NCBI RefSeq assembly: GCF_019904295.1
Contig: NZ_CP065360.1
Coordinates: forward strand, 1 to 64,000
From: Ruegeria sp. SCSIO 43209
GTDB lineage: Bacteria; Pseudomonadota; Alphaproteobacteria; Rhodobacterales; Rhodobacteraceae
Direction: 5' to 3'
DNA: 64,000 nt
Made by a program: the position numbers and the translations under genes. The notes beneath the pieces were generated by a model, which worked only from the letters and a program-made list of their open reading frames with translations, ran no database searches and had not been told where the DNA came from. Shown one piece after another: positions 1 through 8,726 of the stretch (within the stretch, counting starts at the first letter, position 1; each line of letters opens with the position of its first letter).

Positions 1-319
1 CATCGGCAACAGAACCACATCAGTATCTTTTTGGCGCAAAGATCCTGTTACTCGAACCCCACCCGCCCTGCCCTGTTACGTCAAAAGATAATCAACGTTT
101 GTCAGGTAAATCCGCGCATTCAGTATTGGAGCGACGTGAAGCATTGCATTCGATTAGTTACTTTTCTGAAGATTAGATAAGATTGTACGCTTTGCAGGAC
201 TCAAAGAAGCAACAATGCACCTGAGGTCAATCATCCTTAAAAATACTGGCTCGGAATCTGAATTCTTACCGGTACGATGCAACCTCCAAGCGCTTCTCAA
301 GCGCTCAGCAGAGGCGTGA

Positions 320-335
320 GTTAACAGCTGTTAAC
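320..335. promoter_or_regulatory. parS-like palindrome, copy 1
   Basis: GTTAACAGCTGTTAAC is a perfect 16-bp palindrome about 110 bp upstream of repA. The same sequence with one centre base changed occurs inside repB (1860-1875) and just after repB (2630-2645). It fits the published repABC centromere pattern GTT-N4-GC-N4-AAC, so it is the likely RepB binding site. Rest of 1-428: no gene recognised; it is the repABC upstream region. Confidence 0.85.
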
Positions 336-388
336 TTCAGCACGCTTGTGCAGGTCTCGCAGCGACCCACAAGTTATTGATTTTTCTC

Positions 389-420
389 TTGACATGAATC
401 GGAATACGAGTGCCTAAATG
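389..420 (+). promoter_or_regulatory. possible repABC promoter
   Basis: A consensus -35 hexamer TTGACA lies at 389-394. Downstream A/T-rich sequence (CTAAAT, 414-419) could serve as -10, but the spacing of about 19 bp is longer than ideal. It is the best promoter-like sequence between the first parS copy and repA. Confidence 0.35.
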
Positions 421-446
421 TACTCAAGTTGCGCAACCAAACAAAA

Positions 447-1649
447 ATGAGCAGGAAAACTGCAACTATGCTACAGACCACACCCATTGCTGCGACGACG
501 CAGTCTCACGTTACACGTGAAATTTCCGATCGTCTACAAGTTGCACTGACTACCCACTTAACTCAGGCCTATTCTCCAGAGTTGTCAAAGACACTTCGCC
601 TCTTCAGTGCGACAGAGGTGGCTGACCTATTTGGCACGACCGGTCAATACTTGCGAAAGGGCCATGCTGAGGGCTCTCTTCCAGAACCGGAAGTTATCAA
701 AAGTGGCCGGCGCTTCTACTCCGGAGCCGAAATCAAAACGATGCGCCAGATTCTTGAAGGCAGCTCGAGAAAGCCTGGCAAATACCTCCCTGGCCGCCGC
801 GACAACGATCGGCTTCAAGTCATTCAACTCATGAATTTCAAGGGAGGTAGTGCAAAGTCCACCTCAGCTATTCACCTTTGTCACTATCTTGCGCTTCAAG
901 GTTATCGCGTTCTGGCTATCGACCTTGACCCACAAGGCAGCCTGACTGGGTTCTGCGGAATTCAGCCTGAGATCGAGTTTGAGGGAAATTCAATCTACGA
1001 TGCTTTGCGCTACGAGGATCCGGTCCCAATGTCCGAGTGCATTCGGGCCACTTACTTCCCCGGCCTGGATCTTTCCCCCGCTCAGTTGATCCTGTCTGAA
1101 TTTGAAACGGAAACTGCTGTCTACGCCCGAAAAGGTGTCCCTTTCTATAATCGGCTCGCCAATGCAATCGAGACGGTGGAGGAAGACTATGATGTGATCA
1201 TTGTCGATAGCCCGCCTTCTTTGGGCTTCCTGACGCTGGCGGGGTTATTCGCGGCAACGTCTGTCATCGTGCCGCTGACACCGAGCATGTTGGACGTAGC
1301 CTCTACGCAGCAGTTTCTTGAAATGACTTCGGCATATCTAGAAGAGTTTGAAAACTCGGGGATTCCGATTATCCATGACAACTTCCGGTTCCTCATAACA
1401 CGGGACGACCCCTCAGACACACCATCTCAGCAAATTGTTAGCTTAATGCGGGCGTTGTTTCAGGATCGAGTAATCGGTGCAACTGCTCTGCGAAGCACTG
1501 CCATTGCCGATGCCGCGATGCTGAAAATGACAATGTACGAAGTCGTTCGATCGGAAATGACGAGATCGACCTATGACCGCGCCCGATCAAGTATGGATGC
1601 CGTTGGGCACGAAGTATCAAACATGATTCAAACCGCATGGGGCCGTTGA
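447..1649 (+). CDS. repA: RepA, ParA-like plasmid partition ATPase of a repABC replicon
   Basis: RepA drives plasmid segregation and, in repABC systems, represses its own operon together with RepB. An N-terminal MerR-like helix-turn-helix region (FSATEVADLFGTT, about residues 53-65) precedes a deviant Walker A box KGGSAKST (about residue 132) and a Walker B-type strand IIVDSPPS. About 400 aa is normal for repABC RepA. The frame opens at a TTG at 429; ATG at 447 is chosen, but ATG at 468 has a better-placed AGGA and is an alternative. repB starts directly after the stop, so the genes are probably co-transcribed. Confidence 0.95.
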   Translation: MSRKTATMLQTTPIAATTQSHVTREISDRLQVALTTHLTQAYSPELSKTLRLFSATEVADLFGTTGQYLRKGHAEGSLPEPEVIKSGRRFYSGAEIKTMRQILEGSSRKPGKYLPGRRDNDRLQVIQLMNFKGGSAKSTSAIHLCHYLALQGYRVLAIDLDPQGSLTGFCGIQPEIEFEGNSIYDALRYEDPVPMSECIRATYFPGLDLSPAQLILSEFETETAVYARKGVPFYNRLANAIETVEEDYDVIIVDSPPSLGFLTLAGLFAATSVIVPLTPSMLDVASTQQFLEMTSAYLEEFENSGIPIIHDNFRFLITRDDPSDTPSQQIVSLMRALFQDRVIGATALRSTAIADAAMLKMTMYEVVRSEMTRSTYDRARSSMDAVGHEVSNMIQTAWGR

Positions 1650-1650
1650 A

Positions 1651-2625
1651 ATGGCACTTAAACAAAACAAAACCAGCATGGCTGCAGCGATTGCAGCGGC
1701 AGCCGGAAACCCGCCAATTCCACCCACGAAGACGGAACGCGCCAATGCAGCACTTCCACGCGGTACGATTGCATCGGTCCGTGTTGGAGCCGGAGGCATC
1801 CAAGACATAGATACCTCACTCATTTTGCCGTGGGGTCCAAAAGATAGACTTGGGATCGAGTTAACACCTGTTAACTCCGACCTTGAAGCGAACGTCGACT
1901 CAGCTGTTCTGGAACTTGCTGAAAGCATAAAAGACGCAGGAGGCCAACAGGTTCCCGTCCTGTTGCGTCCTTCTGAGGAAGTCGACGGTCACTTCGAGGT
2001 CATCTACGGCCGCCGACGCATCTTAGCTTGTCAGTATCTAAACCAGCCTGTTCGCGCGTTGGTAAGGACGCTTGATGATAAGGAAGCACTTCAGGCAAAG
2101 GGTCTGGAGAACTCTTCCCGAGTTGACCTCAGCTATTACGAGAGAGCCCGGTTCGCACGCGAAATTCTAAACCAGGGATATGACCGCTCGGAAGCGATCA
2201 CAGCCCTAGCGATTTCCAAGAACACGCTGTCACAGTTGGAGCGAGTCACAAATGATATTCCGGACGATCTCGGGGATATGATTGGCCCAGCACCGAAATC
2301 TGGGCGACCCAAATGGACAGCTCTAGCCGATGCGTTGCGGAAAGGAGTGATAACAGCAGACAAGGCTAAGAAGCTCCTAGAGACGCTCAACGTTGCTAAT
2401 TCAGACGATCGGTTAAACGGACTCCTAAGCAGCTTGGCTCCTAAGAAAGCAGCAAAGGAAGTCCGACCGGCGCCCGACGTTGTCATCAAGACCAGCAATT
2501 CTGCGGTGAACATGACCATCAAAAGGGCAGGGGACAATGAAGCCTATACAAGCTGGCTTTCGGACAACCTTGGACAAATCATTCAAGATTCCTACGAGCG
2601 TTTCAAAGAAAGCGCCAAGGATTAA
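1651..2625 (+). CDS. repB: RepB, ParB-like centromere-binding protein
   Basis: RepB binds parS and works with RepA in partition. The ParB N-terminal domain is visible: VLRPSE-type strand, then GRRRILACQYL (the ParB box II region) and LENSSRVDLSYYERARFA, followed by a helix-turn-helix around ALAISKNTLSQLERV. The length of 324 aa is typical. The ATG follows the repA stop by one base. A parS-like palindrome (1860-1875) lies inside the coding sequence near codon 70 and another lies immediately after the stop. Confidence 0.95.
   Translation: MALKQNKTSMAAAIAAAAGNPPIPPTKTERANAALPRGTIASVRVGAGGIQDIDTSLILPWGPKDRLGIELTPVNSDLEANVDSAVLELAESIKDAGGQQVPVLLRPSEEVDGHFEVIYGRRRILACQYLNQPVRALVRTLDDKEALQAKGLENSSRVDLSYYERARFAREILNQGYDRSEAITALAISKNTLSQLERVTNDIPDDLGDMIGPAPKSGRPKWTALADALRKGVITADKAKKLLETLNVANSDDRLNGLLSSLAPKKAAKEVRPAPDVVIKTSNSAVNMTIKRAGDNEAYTSWLSDNLGQIIQDSYERFKESAKD
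1860..1875. promoter_or_regulatory. parS-like palindrome, copy 2 (inside repB)
   Basis: GTTAACACCTGTTAAC differs from the upstream copy only at a central base. It is inside the repB coding sequence, so partition complexes may form within the gene. Confidence 0.75.
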
Positions 2626-2629
2626 GCGA

Positions 2630-2645
2630 GTTAACATCTGTTAAC
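2630..2645. promoter_or_regulatory. parS-like palindrome, copy 3 (after repB)
   Basis: GTTAACATCTGTTAAC lies five bases after the repB stop. Together the three sites give the plasmid consensus GTTAACANCTGTTAAC. Confidence 0.85.
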
Positions 2646-2678
2646 TCTACATGAGGCAACGAGCAAAAAGGAGAAAAG

Positions 2679-2775
2679 CAAAAAGAAACCCCCGAAACCT
2701 GAGGCTCCGAGGGCTGAAAGCCAACTAGTGGTTATAGATTAGACACCTAAACCCTAACAGCCCGCGAATCACGAC
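2679..2775 (-). ncRNA. predicted antisense counter-transcribed RNA (ctRNA) of repC
   Basis: repABC plasmids carry a small antisense RNA between repB and repC that limits RepC synthesis and sets incompatibility. On the minus strand 2713-2689 can fold into an 8-bp stem (CCCTCGGA with its partner ending CGGGGG, two G-U pairs), followed by a T-rich run at 2688-2679. That is an intrinsic terminator at the expected position and direction. The 5' end near 2775 is a guess; the promoter is not certain. Confidence 0.6.
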
Positions 2776-2830
2776 ACAATAAAAAACGCCTCTGGGTGAA
2801 CAGGTTTTCTTTGTCTGCTGACAAAATCTC

Positions 2831-3886
2831 ATGAAAACACTAACAGCATCGGCTCCAAATGGAGCAACCTTGTCGGGAACGGCAGGGCAGGGGAGTTGTA
2901 CGCCCAAAAAATGGAGACTTCTTCGCGCCGTTGAAGAGGCCAGAGAACCTCTTGGGTTAAAATCCACAACTCTCAATGTCCTGAGAGCGATGATCTCCTT
3001 TGTGGGCGGAGATCAGATTGCTGCCGACCAGGATGATCATCACATCTGCTTCGCTTCCAATGCAGCGATCGCCAAACGAACGCATGTCAGCGTGCAGACA
3101 GTTGAGCGTCATATCTCGACGCTGGTTGAGCTTGGACTTGTCCGCCGCGTATTGAGCGCAAACGGCAAGCGATGGGCGCGCCGGGATCGACAGGGCAGGG
3201 TGGTCACAGCAACTGGGCTCTCCTTGATGCCGTTGTCTGAACGGCACGTTGAGTTCATCCAGGAAGCCCAGAGGCATGCTGATCGAGTTCTGGAGCTCAC
3301 TGTACTCCGCGACAAAGTCTCAGCCGCTCTGGCACGCCTAAGGGAGCTCCTAGCAGACGACACCAAAATCTCGGGTTTGATGACCACCGTACGCAATGCT
3401 CTGCGTCGCAAACCAGATGCAAATGTGCTCAGCGAGCTGCTCTCAGAAATCTCTGTGGAAATCTCCGAGATAACACAGACATATACAGAAAATTTGAGGG
3501 GCAGTGACAGTGAAATTGAGGGGCACAAAGAGGACTCTTTGAATCCGGAAGTTAAGAAAGAAAAACTTTCTCAGATTCAGGTTTCTCCAGACCAAATGGA
3601 GCGCAGTTTTCCACGGCTATGCTCAGAACTACGCTTTGCAAAAGATCAGCACCACTGTGATCGGCTTATGGATGAAATCGCGGAGTATCTACGGCTTGAC
3701 CAAACCTGGTATGCAATGAAATCGACGTTTGGCCCAGCTATTCGCTTCATTGTTCTCGGATACATCTTTCAACGTGCTGAGAACATACAGTCTCCAGGGG
3801 CTTACCTGATTTCATTACTGGCTAAGATCGAAAAGGGAGAACTGTCCCCAAAGGCAATGCTATCGCGGACTTCCAATGCTGCTTAA
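2831..3886 (+). CDS. repC: RepC, replication initiator
   Basis: RepC is the initiator of repABC plasmids; the origin normally lies within its own gene. The protein begins with the family's basic segment KKWRLLRAVEEARE, followed by LGLKSTTLNVLRAMISF and a winged-helix region NAAIAKRTHVSVQTVERHIS (about residues 77-96) that fits the RepC DNA-binding domain. At 351 aa it is somewhat shorter than many RepC proteins (about 400 aa), but both ends look intact. An A/T-rich stretch around 3475-3580 is a candidate origin segment. It is separated from repB by the ctRNA region. Confidence 0.93.
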   Translation: MKTLTASAPNGATLSGTAGQGSCTPKKWRLLRAVEEAREPLGLKSTTLNVLRAMISFVGGDQIAADQDDHHICFASNAAIAKRTHVSVQTVERHISTLVELGLVRRVLSANGKRWARRDRQGRVVTATGLSLMPLSERHVEFIQEAQRHADRVLELTVLRDKVSAALARLRELLADDTKISGLMTTVRNALRRKPDANVLSELLSEISVEISEITQTYTENLRGSDSEIEGHKEDSLNPEVKKEKLSQIQVSPDQMERSFPRLCSELRFAKDQHHCDRLMDEIAEYLRLDQTWYAMKSTFGPAIRFIVLGYIFQRAENIQSPGAYLISLLAKIEKGELSPKAMLSRTSNAA

Positions 3887-3963
3887 AATTGAGGAAACAG
3901 GACAAGATTTACGTATTCAGATTATACGCCCAATCGATGATTGGATCGAAAGGGTTGAAAAAG

Positions 3964-4018
3964 GTGAGCTATAGGATTGACCTCTATAAATCACATACCC
4001 ATAAATAGTGAGCTATAG
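3964..4018 (+). promoter_or_regulatory. 11-bp direct repeats before the Fic gene (possible operator)
   Basis: GTGAGCTATAG occurs at 3964-3974 and again at 4008-4018, 44 bp apart (about four helical turns), in the 153-bp gap between repC and the Fic gene. CTCTATAAATCAC between them resembles an inverted half-copy. Such spacing suits a regulator such as the Fic protein's own C-terminal helix-turn-helix; this is inference. Confidence 0.4.
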
Positions 4019-4039
4019 AAAGGAATCTTATACCTCACG

Positions 4040-5149
4040 ATGTGGAACTGGCAGAACCCTGACTGGCCGACCTTTCGTTACGATGTCGCAAGACTCGAAC
4101 CATATGAGCAACAGTTCCTGTTGTCCTCAGGGGAAGTTCTTGGAGCGGTTCATCATGTGAACACATCGGATCGAGATCAATTGCGTATCGACCTGCTAAG
4201 CGAAGAAGCGATGAAGACCAGCGCGATTGAGGGCGAGATGCTGGACCGGCTCAGCGTGCAATCTTCCTTACGTCGGCATCTTGGGCTGGCTCCCGACAGT
4301 TATCCGTCCAAACCGCGCGAGCAGGGGGTTTCTGAAATGATGGTGGATGTTTACTCCACCTACTCGGAGCCGCTATCACATCGCACCCTATTTCGGTGGC
4401 ATGACATGCTCCTGTCCTATGAAAGGCGTCTGGAAACGATTGGAGCATACCGGAGCCATGAGGATGCGATGCAAATCGTCTCGGGCAGGCTCGACCGCCC
4501 AACGGTGCATTTCGAAGCCCCGCCTTCACATCAGGTTCCGGGAGAAATGGACCAGTTCGTAACCTGGTTCAACCGGACCGCACCGGATGGTCCCGAACCG
4601 TTGCGCGCACTGATCCGGGCCGGATTGAGCCATCTGCATTTTGAGAGCATTCACCCCTTTGAAGACGGTAATGGCCGGTTGGGCAGGGCGCTGGCTGAAA
4701 AGTCCCTGGCGCAAAACATTGGTCAGCCAAGCCTGATTGCACTTGCTTTCACGATCGAGCGAGAGCGGAAGGCTTACTACGACCAACTCGAACGCCATCA
4801 AAAAACGCTGGACGTCACGCCATGGCTCGTCTGGTTTGCCGAGACCGTCCTTATAGCCCAGCAGGTGACTCTTGAGCACGTTGGCTTCTTCATATCCAAG
4901 ACGCATTTCTATGACCGGTATCGTAATCAGTTCAACGCCCGGCAAAGCAAAGTAATCTCACGTTTGTTCAAAGCTGGACCAGATGGGTTCAAAGGGGGAT
5001 TGAGTGCGGAAAACTATATTTCGATCACCGGAACATCGCGCGCCACGGCAACGCGGGATCTGCAAGACCTGGTAGAGAAGGGGGCTCTGACCCGAACAGG
5101 TGAACTCCGATACACGCGATATTGGTTAATGCTAGATCGGGACGGGTAG
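4040..5149 (+). CDS. Fic-family protein with N-terminal DUF4172 domain
   Basis: Fic proteins transfer AMP or another nucleotide moiety from a nucleotide to hydroxyl groups of target proteins. The active-site motif HPFEDGNGRLGR is complete, with the catalytic His near residue 205. An inhibitory-helix motif of type (S/T)xxxE(G/N), seen as TSAIEGE near residues 60-66, lies N-terminal to the core, as in class II Fic proteins that hold their own activity in check. The first 100 residues (WNWQNPDWPTF) match the DUF4172 type and the last 80 look like a winged helix. It stands alone between repC and the AbiE pair. Targets are unknown. Confidence 0.9.
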   Translation: MWNWQNPDWPTFRYDVARLEPYEQQFLLSSGEVLGAVHHVNTSDRDQLRIDLLSEEAMKTSAIEGEMLDRLSVQSSLRRHLGLAPDSYPSKPREQGVSEMMVDVYSTYSEPLSHRTLFRWHDMLLSYERRLETIGAYRSHEDAMQIVSGRLDRPTVHFEAPPSHQVPGEMDQFVTWFNRTAPDGPEPLRALIRAGLSHLHFESIHPFEDGNGRLGRALAEKSLAQNIGQPSLIALAFTIERERKAYYDQLERHQKTLDVTPWLVWFAETVLIAQQVTLEHVGFFISKTHFYDRYRNQFNARQSKVISRLFKAGPDGFKGGLSAENYISITGTSRATATRDLQDLVEKGALTRTGELRYTRYWLMLDRDG

Positions 5150-5183
5150 CGAGCTGAAACACGGCACGAAGGGCGGGTAAGCG

Positions 5184-5210
5184 GCGCGGAAATGTCCCCG
5201 CGCTTTCAAT
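5184..5210 (+). terminator. probable terminator after the Fic gene
   Basis: GCGCGG (5184-5189) pairs with CCGCGC (5198-5203), with an 8-nt loop, and is followed by TTTCAATTT. It sits between the convergent Fic and AbiEii genes. Confidence 0.6.
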
Positions 5211-5231
5211 TTGTCGGACTCTGAATTTAAA

Positions 5232-6161
5232 TCAGTCGAAGAGGCGACCTAGGAGTTTCTCGAGTTCTTCCCTTTGCTCGACGTGCTTTTTCGGGTTGTC
5301 CCGGATCAGGCGCTCCAGATTGAGAAGCTTCCAACGCACGGCGGGAAGATTGGCGGCTTGCGGTCGATCTATTTCGGCGAAATCCGGCACGCCATCCTGC
5401 AGACTGAGCAAGAATTGTCTGGTGGGTTTGTCGAAGCGAGATTGGATATCCGCAATCAGTTGGTTGCGCGTAGTCAGTAGGTCATCCAGACCGACGGCTG
5501 ACTTAGTCATGCCCTCGAACTCACGCACATAAGGTTGATCTAGGGCGATCAAGTTGGGATTCAGCAATTCGTGTGCCGGGCGTGCCGAACAGGCGATGTA
5601 GATCAAGAAAGTCCGGAACAGATCATCCGTCAGTCCTTCGTGTTCGTAGAGCAGCTTTACATCATAAAGATCGCGTGGATGCTGGCGATCCACGGCTGCG
5701 TGGAGCTTACCGCCGAACAAATCTTCGAATGAGACGATCTGCATTTCTGCATAGCCAAACGCGTCTGCTACGGCGTCGGAGACCGCCCGGGTTTCGGGGT
5801 CATGAACAACGCCGCGTGTGACAGGCGAGGTCTCGATTTTGACTTCTGCACCTTCCAGACGCGCAAGCACACGGGTGGCGCCGCCCCCACCTCCTTTTAT
5901 TCTTTGAGCCTTCGCCCCGCTGATACCCTTTTCGATCGACTTAGCGATACGATCCATGGCTTCGTTGATCTCGGCGAGGCTCTGTTCACGCTCTTTGATC
6001 GGCAGATATGTCAGGTCGATATCAACCGACAGTCGCGGTAGATCGCGATAGAAGAGGTTGATTGCTGTCCCGCCCTTGAGCGCGAATATCTCTTCCTTCG
6101 CGACGTAAGGCAATACACGCACGAGAAGGGCTACCTGGGATTCATAATTCCTACGCGCCAT
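5232..6161 (-). CDS. abiEii: AbiEii-type nucleotidyltransferase toxin
   Basis: This is the toxin half of an AbiE (type IV toxin-antitoxin / abortive infection) pair. It has the nucleotidyltransferase core expected of AbiEii: ALKGGTAINLFYRDLPRLSVDIDL (GG/S loop and the DxD metal-binding pair, about residues 24-47), then a helical C-terminal region. The open frame runs further upstream, but ATG at 6161 (MARRNYESQ) gives a normal 309-aa protein. That start overlaps the antitoxin stop by 11 bp, as expected for a coupled pair. AbiEii enzymes act with GTP or other NTPs; the substrate here is unknown. Confidence 0.88.
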   Translation of the reverse strand: MARRNYESQVALLVRVLPYVAKEEIFALKGGTAINLFYRDLPRLSVDIDLTYLPIKEREQSLAEINEAMDRIAKSIEKGISGAKAQRIKGGGGGATRVLARLEGAEVKIETSPVTRGVVHDPETRAVSDAVADAFGYAEMQIVSFEDLFGGKLHAAVDRQHPRDLYDVKLLYEHEGLTDDLFRTFLIYIACSARPAHELLNPNLIALDQPYVREFEGMTKSAVGLDDLLTTRNQLIADIQSRFDKPTRQFLLSLQDGVPDFAEIDRPQAANLPAVRWKLLNLERLIRDNPKKHVEQREELEKLLGRLFD

Positions 6162-6972
6162 TTTCTGCCCCTGTCGTGACGAACTCTTCGGGTACCATGA
6201 TGCGATATCGCGGATGTATCCGACCCCCTTCGACCAATGCTCGATCCCCCGTCCCGAGGTTGAAGGCGTCAGCATCAAGTCTTTTGCGCCAGGGGTGATT
6301 GTGGCGATCCGCAAAAACGAAGAAGAGGCGCCTGACCTTTATTTTCTTGCAGCTCAGCAAGAGCGCTGAGAGCAACTTAGGTCGTAGCGTCGTCAAGCCC
6401 TCGAACACCATGTCGAGGTTGTGAAAACTCTCATGGTCCGGCAATTCGTCCATGGCTTCCATGACAGCCCGTTCGGGGGCCGACATGCGCAGTTGCCAGT
6501 CCCACGGGAGGGAGTTTTCAGATTTTATGTCGTCATTTGTAACGCCAAGTTCCTGGTCAGCGAACAGCGACGTATTGCGCGTTTCTATAGGTGCATTGAG
6601 TGACAGCTTCGTGAGCCAGTTGGGTATTTTGTAGCCATAGATCCAGACGGGGGCGTTATTGGCCAAACGCAGGTAGTGGTCGTAGCCCTGTTGTGAGAGA
6701 GCGGTTTTGCCGCCGACATGAATATCATAGCCCATGATATGTTGCATCGAGATCAGGCATGCCTTCCAGTCAACGGTGTTTGATGCTGGCGGATTGGGAA
6801 CAGGTCGGCGGAAAACGCCGCGGTGAACGCGTTCGAGCCAGCCCCGTTTTACATAGTCGCGAAAGGTTTCGTAGGCTATGCCATGGGCTGTGAGCCAGTT
6901 GGCATCGACGAGATATCCCGCGGGCACTGAGTCGAGAACTTTCTTCAAATTTTGCGATCTTCCAGCGTTCAT
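6151..6972 (-). CDS. abiEi: AbiEi-type antitoxin / autorepressor
   Basis: It is the first gene of the AbiE operon. The N-terminal region (VPAGYLVDANWLTAHG...YVKRGWLERVHRGVFRR) matches the winged-helix domain of AbiEi antitoxins, and GGKTALSQQGYDHYL is the conserved segment after it. In the family this protein represses the operon and neutralises AbiEii. At 273 aa it is in the usual range. A perfect 9-bp inverted repeat at 6992-7024 directly upstream is its likely operator. Confidence 0.88.
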   Translation of the reverse strand: MNAGRSQNLKKVLDSVPAGYLVDANWLTAHGIAYETFRDYVKRGWLERVHRGVFRRPVPNPPASNTVDWKACLISMQHIMGYDIHVGGKTALSQQGYDHYLRLANNAPVWIYGYKIPNWLTKLSLNAPIETRNTSLFADQELGVTNDDIKSENSLPWDWQLRMSAPERAVMEAMDELPDHESFHNLDMVFEGLTTLRPKLLSALLLSCKKIKVRRLFFVFADRHNHPWRKRLDADAFNLGTGDRALVEGGRIHPRYRIMVPEEFVTTGAENGA

Positions 6973-6991
6973 GACGCCCTAAATCATATAA

Positions 6992-7024
6992 TTTCAAAGA
7001 AAAGGCAAGAGAATCTCTTTGAAA
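6992..7024. promoter_or_regulatory. inverted-repeat operator upstream of abiEi
   Basis: TTTCAAAGA (6992-7000) and TCTTTGAAA (7016-7024) form a perfect 9-bp inverted repeat with a 15-bp spacer, 20 bp upstream of the abiEi start. AbiEi antitoxins of other species autoregulate by binding inverted repeats at this place. Confidence 0.65.
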
Positions 7025-7228
7025 AGTACATATTTAAAGCGTCTATAGCGCTGAAAATAACACATTATTAAAAACACAGCGCCACGTGGAAACCCATCGG
7101 AATACCCGGGATAAATGGAAGATTCCGGCGCCAAGGGCGGGAAGCGGTCCTTCGCTGCAAGCACAATTTTGGAAAGCTCCGCGTCAAAAGCCGACATTGA
7201 TTTGCTTGCGGCAGCTGTACGCGCCCCC

Positions 7229-8684
7229 GGGGAGTGGAAAGAATGTGGGGATACCAGCCGTTCCTGATCTAAGGTCTCTTTGTTTTAACAGGAGGCATAG
7301 TGATGAAATTCAGGATCAAGTTGGAGACAGAGTTTGGTTGGGGCGAGACGAGATCACACGAGATTTGTGTTTTAGAACGCCGAACGATTGATACATCGGA
7401 GGAAGACTTCGGACTGTGTCTGGCCGAGGCAAAATCGCTGCTGAAAGAAATTCAGCGCGCGTTTCTTCAGGACCAAGTCGAAGAGATCAGCGAAATCGCT
7501 CGCGTGTGTCGCTTCTGTGGAACATATCTACCAGTTCATGATCGCCGCCAGCGCCACATCGCCACGCTCTTCGGTCGGGTGTCCGTCGAGGCACCGCGGG
7601 TTCGGATATGTATGTGCGGACTCCCAGGGTTTCCAACATTGAAAGTCGCGCATTCTCCTCTGACACGGCTTTTGCCGGACCAAGCCACGCCTGAGATTCG
7701 GCGATTGCAGGCGGAATTGGGGGCGCGTCATAGCTTTCGGGACGCTGCGCGGCTTCTGAATGAACTGACTCCATGCTCCAAGCAGAACCATGTGACGATC
7801 CGCAATCGACTTGCAACAGTTGCTAATGACCTTGATAGCGACGATCACTTCAAGGCATCCGAAGCCGACCAGCGCTCAAAATCTTCCGATATTACGGTGT
7901 TTCTGGATAGTGCCTACGTTCGATCAAGACCAGAAGATCAACGCCGGAACTTTGAGATTGTCGTTGGTTCCATCGAGAACAGGGGTCGCGAGAAACGCCG
8001 ATTTGGTCTGAGTGTGATCGGTGCGGACAATCCGCGCGAATATCTGCGAAGAAATTTGGAAGCGGCCGGTTGGCATGAGGGTTCTGTGGTGACAGTGCTG
8101 TCCGATGGCGACCCGGCACTACCAAGATTGGTGCGGGACGCCACAGGTGCGGAGGTCAATCACATCCTGGACTGGTGGCATATTTCAATACGCATCAGAC
8201 ATGTGGAAACGACATTCCAAACCCTGCTTTCTTTGCTTAAAGACCCTGAGGATCTTGCGGTCAAGAAGCTGGTTCAAAGCTTGCGCTGGCGCATATGGCA
8301 TGGCCAAACGCCTCGTGCGCTTGATGCCATTGAAGCACTGTTCAGATTTGGCCTAGACGTGCGAAGCCAAACTTTTGGCAGAACGAACGACGCAGCGTTT
8401 TCGGCAGTTTCGCGAACAATGGAGCTGCAAACCTACCTGCAATACAATCGCGCGGCACTGGTCGACTATGATCATCGGCGGCGCAACGGCAAACCGGTCT
8501 CGACTTCTCGAGCAGAAGGCTTGGTCAATGACGTCGCCAATGCTCGCATGGGCAAGAAACGCCGAATGCGCTGGTCACCGCAAGGTGCACACCGAGTGGC
8601 AACGGTCAGAGCTGCGGTTCTGGACGGAAGGCTTGGCAAAGGGCAGCTTCGCGCGGCTTGATCCCCACATTCTTTCCACTCCCC
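7229..8684 (+). mobile_element. ISKra4-type insertion sequence, apparently complete (1456 bp)
   Basis: The element is bounded by perfect 23-bp inverted repeats: 7229-7251 beginning GGGGAGTGGAAAG and its exact complement at 8662-8684. It holds a single full-length transposase gene whose stop codon abuts the right repeat. No clear target-site duplication is visible. Identical ends and an intact gene suggest recent arrival. Confidence 0.9.
7303..8661 (+). CDS. ISKra4-family transposase
   Basis: This DDE-type transposase moves the insertion sequence around it. The ATG at 7303 follows an ideal AGGAGG (7290-7295); a GTG immediately before it is less likely. The N-terminal half has a zinc-ribbon-like CRFCGTYLP and a C-x-C region (RICMCGLPG). 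The catalytic domain contains VFLDSAYV, VLSDGDPAL and ILDWWHISIRI, and AEGLVNDVANARMGKKRRM near the C-terminus is typical of ISKra4 transposases. The length, 452 aa, is normal. Confidence 0.88.
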   Translation: MKFRIKLETEFGWGETRSHEICVLERRTIDTSEEDFGLCLAEAKSLLKEIQRAFLQDQVEEISEIARVCRFCGTYLPVHDRRQRHIATLFGRVSVEAPRVRICMCGLPGFPTLKVAHSPLTRLLPDQATPEIRRLQAELGARHSFRDAARLLNELTPCSKQNHVTIRNRLATVANDLDSDDHFKASEADQRSKSSDITVFLDSAYVRSRPEDQRRNFEIVVGSIENRGREKRRFGLSVIGADNPREYLRRNLEAAGWHEGSVVTVLSDGDPALPRLVRDATGAEVNHILDWWHISIRIRHVETTFQTLLSLLKDPEDLAVKKLVQSLRWRIWHGQTPRALDAIEALFRFGLDVRSQTFGRTNDAAFSAVSRTMELQTYLQYNRAALVDYDHRRRNGKPVSTSRAEGLVNDVANARMGKKRRMRWSPQGAHRVATVRAAVLDGRLGKGQLRAA

Positions 8685-8726
8685 AGAAACCGTCGAAAGG
8701 GCGTCCAATCCGCAGATTCTGATTAA

